Assembly: GCF_035668035.1 (NCBI RefSeq) | Contig: NZ_JAYMYJ010000145.1 | Location: 112,188 to 176,187, forward strand | Length of the DNA: 64,000 nt | Direction of reading: 5' to 3' | DNA from: Thiothrix phosphatis | GTDB taxonomy: Bacteria; Pseudomonadota; Gammaproteobacteria; Thiotrichales; Thiotrichaceae | Shown here: in pieces, positions 62,088 to 64,000 of the stretch | Position numbering within the stretch: position 1 is the first letter of the stretch | How the letters are laid out: each line of letters starts with the position of its first letter | Notes under the pieces: model-generated | Told to the model about the DNA's origin: nothing | The model's database searches: none | Seen by the model: only the letters and a program-made list of their open reading frames with translations | Position numbers and translations under genes: made by a program

Positions 62088-62650
62088 GCTGCACCTCCAC
62101 CAAATGTCAAAACGCCTTGGCCTACTTCCGTGTGCAGTTCGGCCATGTCCGGCATGGCCTTGCCGATCATGTTGCACAGGTCGCGGATTTCACCAATCAG
62201 GTATTTTTGCTGCATCAGGTTGCGGCAACCGACCAGTTCGCTGACCAGCGCCGACACCTGCTTTGACACGACGACGCGGGTCTTTGGGTCCACCCGCCCG
62301 AAGAATCCGGTTTTGCGGATTGCAGGCAGGACTTCTTCACAGACCCACTCGGTAAACTCCATCGCTTTGGGGCTGTTGGAGCGGAATATGGCCTGATAGA
62401 CAGCAGGTTCAGAGATGAAAATCAGGTCTCTTTCCCCCTTAGTGGTCTGATGTTGTAAGGGCATAACCCACTTTTCAGGCACATTCTTCAGGCTACTGGA
62501 CTTCAACCCTGACCATTGCAAACCCAGTGATTCATACACGTCCTTGGCACAAAACCAGACGTTATCATCAACCGCTACCGTTCTGACTTCGTGGCTTTCG
62601 TATGAGAATGGATTGATGGTTGGCTGTACGCCGATGATTGCCGTGTTCAT
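62084..62650 (-). CDS. BRO-N domain protein
   Basis: The 188 residues have a BRO N-terminal domain: NPFSYESHEVRTVAVDDNVWFCAKDVYESLGLQWSGLKSSSLKNVPEKWVM and LIFISEPAVYQAIFRSNSPKAMEFTEWVCEEVLPAIRKTG. BRO-type proteins are DNA-binding or antirepressor-like and are frequent on phages. It sits between small unknown genes, with 4-base overlaps on both sides. Confidence 0.85.
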   Translation of the reverse strand: MNTAIIGVQPTINPFSYESHEVRTVAVDDNVWFCAKDVYESLGLQWSGLKSSSLKNVPEKWVMPLQHQTTKGERDLIFISEPAVYQAIFRSNSPKAMEFTEWVCEEVLPAIRKTGFFGRVDPKTRVVVSKQVSALVSELVGCRNLMQQKYLIGEIRDLCNMIGKAMPDMAELHTEVGQGVLTFGGGAA

Positions 62651-62970
62651 GCCGCACCCCCTTGGATGGCGGCAATCCTGGCCTTGAACTCATTGAGGGC
62701 AAGCAGGAATGCCTGTTCGGCCTTGGTGGGCTGTTCCTGTCCCTGCTGCTGTCTGGCGGCGTCGCGGTAGGCCTGCTTGAGTTGCCCCTTGCTTTCGCGC
62801 ACCGCTTCGGCGGCTTCGTTGACGTTGCCCAGCAGGCCAGCGACAACGGCGTGGTTGGGGTCTTCCGCTTCCTGCGCGGCGCGGAGTTCGGTCAGGGCTG
62901 CGCGGTGCTGGGCGATGGCCTGCACCTTGGTGTTGAGCAGCATGGCGATGAGTTTGTTTGCTGCGTTCAT
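62647..62970 (-). CDS. Unknown helical protein of the BRO operon
   Basis: The 107-residue product is helical and Ala/Gln-rich: MNAANKLIAMLLNTKVQAIAQHRAALTELRAAQEAEDPNHAVVAGLLGNVNEAAEAVRESKGQLKQAYRDAARQQQGQEQPTKAEQAFLLALNEFKARI. No known family is recognised. Both ends overlap neighbours by 4 bases, which implies that it is translated. Confidence 0.6.
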   Translation of the reverse strand: MNAANKLIAMLLNTKVQAIAQHRAALTELRAAQEAEDPNHAVVAGLLGNVNEAAEAVRESKGQLKQAYRDAARQQQGQEQPTKAEQAFLLALNEFKARIAAIQGGAA

Positions 62971-63215
62971 GCCACCACCCCCATTTTGCGGCTGCCGCGT
63001 TCCAGCCGTTCAAGCTGTTCCTGCGCCTTGTAAATAACCTCAATCAGCGCTTCGCTGGCCGCCCGGAAGTCGCACGGCGCGGGTGAGAATTTTGGGTCTT
63101 CGTTCACGTAGTCGCGGGCGATTTCAGCATACCCGATCACGGCGGCAAGGCCGGAGGCGCGCAGCAGCGTGACCTGAATTTCAGAAATAGTTGGTGTAGT
63201 ATTTGGCGTAGCCAT
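62967..63215 (-). CDS. Unknown small protein, first gene of the BRO operon
   Basis: The 82 residues (MATPNTTPTISEIQVTLLRASGLAAVIGYAEIARDYVNEDPKFSPAPCDFRAASEALIEVIYKAQEQLERLERGS) show no known domain. The stop overlaps the next start by 4 bases. The promoter probably lies within 63216-63291. Confidence 0.6.
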   Translation of the reverse strand: MATPNTTPTISEIQVTLLRASGLAAVIGYAEIARDYVNEDPKFSPAPCDFRAASEALIEVIYKAQEQLERLERGSRKMGVVA

Positions 63216-63291
63216 TTCGGTGTCTCCTATTCAGACATTGATGTGGTCAGCCCTGCTTCGGTATGCCAGTACCGTTGCGGGGCGTTTTATT

Positions 63292-63316
63292 TAAGACTTG
63301 TAAGCTGTTGTCTTAC
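63292..63316. promoter_or_regulatory. Possible operator upstream of the RHH gene
   Basis: Two nested inverted repeats occur: TAAGAC (63292-63297) with GTCTTA (63310-63315), and GTAAG (63300-63304) with CTTAC (63312-63316). They lie 45-70 bases upstream of the ribbon-helix-helix gene and may be its binding site. Confidence 0.4.
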
Positions 63317-63360
63317 GATTCATAATAAGAGCCATGATTTATCAAGTCAAGAGAAAAAAT

Positions 63361-63627
63361 ATGGCAAAAGTAACCCTAACATTCCGCATTGACGAAGACC
63401 TTAAACACCGTTTAGGTGAAACTGCCAAAAATCAACACAGGACTAGCGGCAACCTCGTTGAATGGCTGATCAAGCAGTACCTTGAGCAACTTGCCAAGCG
63501 CAGCGCCAGCGCTGAGGAGGCCGCAGCCGACGCCTGGGATCGGCAGATCGCGGCGGATGCTGAGGCCGGTAAGCTGGATTTTCTGTTGGAAGAGGCCCAG
63601 GCCGATCACGACAAGATGGCCAAGTAA
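63361..63627 (+). CDS. Ribbon-helix-helix regulator
   Basis: The 88 residues start MAKVTLTFRIDEDLKHRLGETAKNQHRTSGNLVEWLIKQYLEQL, a CopG-type ribbon-helix-helix. The C-terminal tail is acidic and helical (EEAAADAWDRQIAADAEAGKLDFLLEEA), as in antitoxins that bind a toxin. No toxin gene lies beside it in the window. I chose ATG 63361; an upstream ATG at 63334 gives a basic extension. Confidence 0.82.
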   Translation: MAKVTLTFRIDEDLKHRLGETAKNQHRTSGNLVEWLIKQYLEQLAKRSASAEEAAADAWDRQIAADAEAGKLDFLLEEAQADHDKMAK

Positions 63628-63630
63628 AAG

Positions 63631-63655
63631 AAAGCCCGCAAGATGCGGGCTTTTT
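63631..63655 (+). terminator. Rho-independent terminator of the RHH gene
   Basis: AAAGCCCGC (63631-63639) and GCGGGCTTT (63645-63653) form a perfect 9-base stem with a 5-base loop, with two further T residues. Confidence 0.88.
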
Positions 63656-63724
63656 AACAATCAGCTTATTCTTTTGCCCAGCCCGTCATGGCGATAAGCA
63701 TGGCGGAGAGCCATGGCTTGGCCG

Positions 63725-63985
63725 TTATTGTTCTGGTTCGGCATCGAACACAGCGCCTGCCGTTGCCGGGATCAATGTGTAACGGTAAGTGATGCCCTTA
63801 TGGGTGAACTCAGTATGCAAAAGCCCGTTTTCATCAGGATTGTCAGGGGTTTGAACTTTGGCTTTTACCAGTTCAGCAACTTCCTTTTCACTCATTTTTG
63901 GGTTGAGGGCTTCGATGACGGCATTGATGCAGGCAAACAGGTTAATGAAACTGGATTTTTCATTGTCTGTATCAATTTTTCCCAT
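63725..63985 (-). CDS. Unknown small protein
   Basis: The 86 residues MGKIDTDNEKSSFINLFACINAVIEALNPKMSEKEVAELVKAKVQTPDNPDENGLLHTEFTHKGITYRYTLIPATAGAVFD show a helical half followed by a beta half. No known family is recognised. The start could be the GTG one codon earlier. Confidence 0.55.
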   Translation of the reverse strand: MGKIDTDNEKSSFINLFACINAVIEALNPKMSEKEVAELVKAKVQTPDNPDENGLLHTEFTHKGITYRYTLIPATAGAVFDAEPEQ

Positions 63986-64000
63986 CACAACGACCGATGT

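Noticed and set aside
1..64000. CRISPR array, tRNA or rRNA genes, or intact insertion sequence
   Set aside because: I saw no repeat-spacer pattern, no cloverleaf with CCA-type end and no transposase-like product on either strand.

Overview
The window is a piece of a gammaproteobacterial chromosome of moderately high GC. Gene content and order (dksA-gluQ, aroQ-accB-accC-prmA, lptD-surA-pdxA, dapE next to an ArsC-like gene, a siroheme synthase cluster, and a MoxR/DUF58/SpoIIM/RDD operon) fit the class well. The very large SdrD-like surface protein and the siroheme-linked genes make a Thiothrix-like sulfur-oxidising member of the Thiotrichales plausible. That placement is inference from gene content, not from a marker gene.

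Layout. Positions 1-9986 (minus strand) are a single open reading frame that runs off the left edge. It encodes at least 3328 residues of a secreted multi-domain protein with GEVED, SdrD_B/Cna-like, Calx-beta and propeller-like parts, a large internal duplication, and a region resembling a Gram-positive thioester adhesin domain. Positions 10335-12396 are a tightly overlapping plus-strand operon: arsC, wrbA, a DUF2069 gene, ispF and phhB. After a long inverted repeat, 12503-21173 is mostly minus-strand housekeeping: a HEAT protein, gluQ, dksA, a DUF3426 protein, prmA, accC, accB, aroQ, a HerA-like ATPase and a peptidoglycan-binding protein. holA follows on the plus strand. Next comes lptD, a surA gene lacking the isomerase domains, and pdxA, with a possible small RNA just past pdxA. 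Positions 27020-32701 hold a coiled-coil protein with AT-hook-like ends, dapE, yffB-like, an S24-like remnant, cysG and three poorly known genes.

Positions 32860-37850 are a TetR-controlled RND efflux operon with a visible operator. Positions 37902-47406 hold lipoproteins, a DUF4214 protein, a second DksA-type protein, and a two-component system divergent from an HtrA protease. Positions 47419-56327 hold a Tat-exported flavin oxidoreductase, the six-gene MoxR operon and a spermidine-synthase-like gene.

From 56441 to the right edge the DNA is accessory. It carries a VapBC pair with a frameshifted toxin, and a contractile-phage tail module (sheath, tube, frameshifted chaperone, truncated tape measure). 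It also carries a BrnT/BrnA-like pair, a BRO-domain operon and a ribbon-helix-helix regulator. No tRNA, rRNA, CRISPR array or intact insertion sequence was seen.
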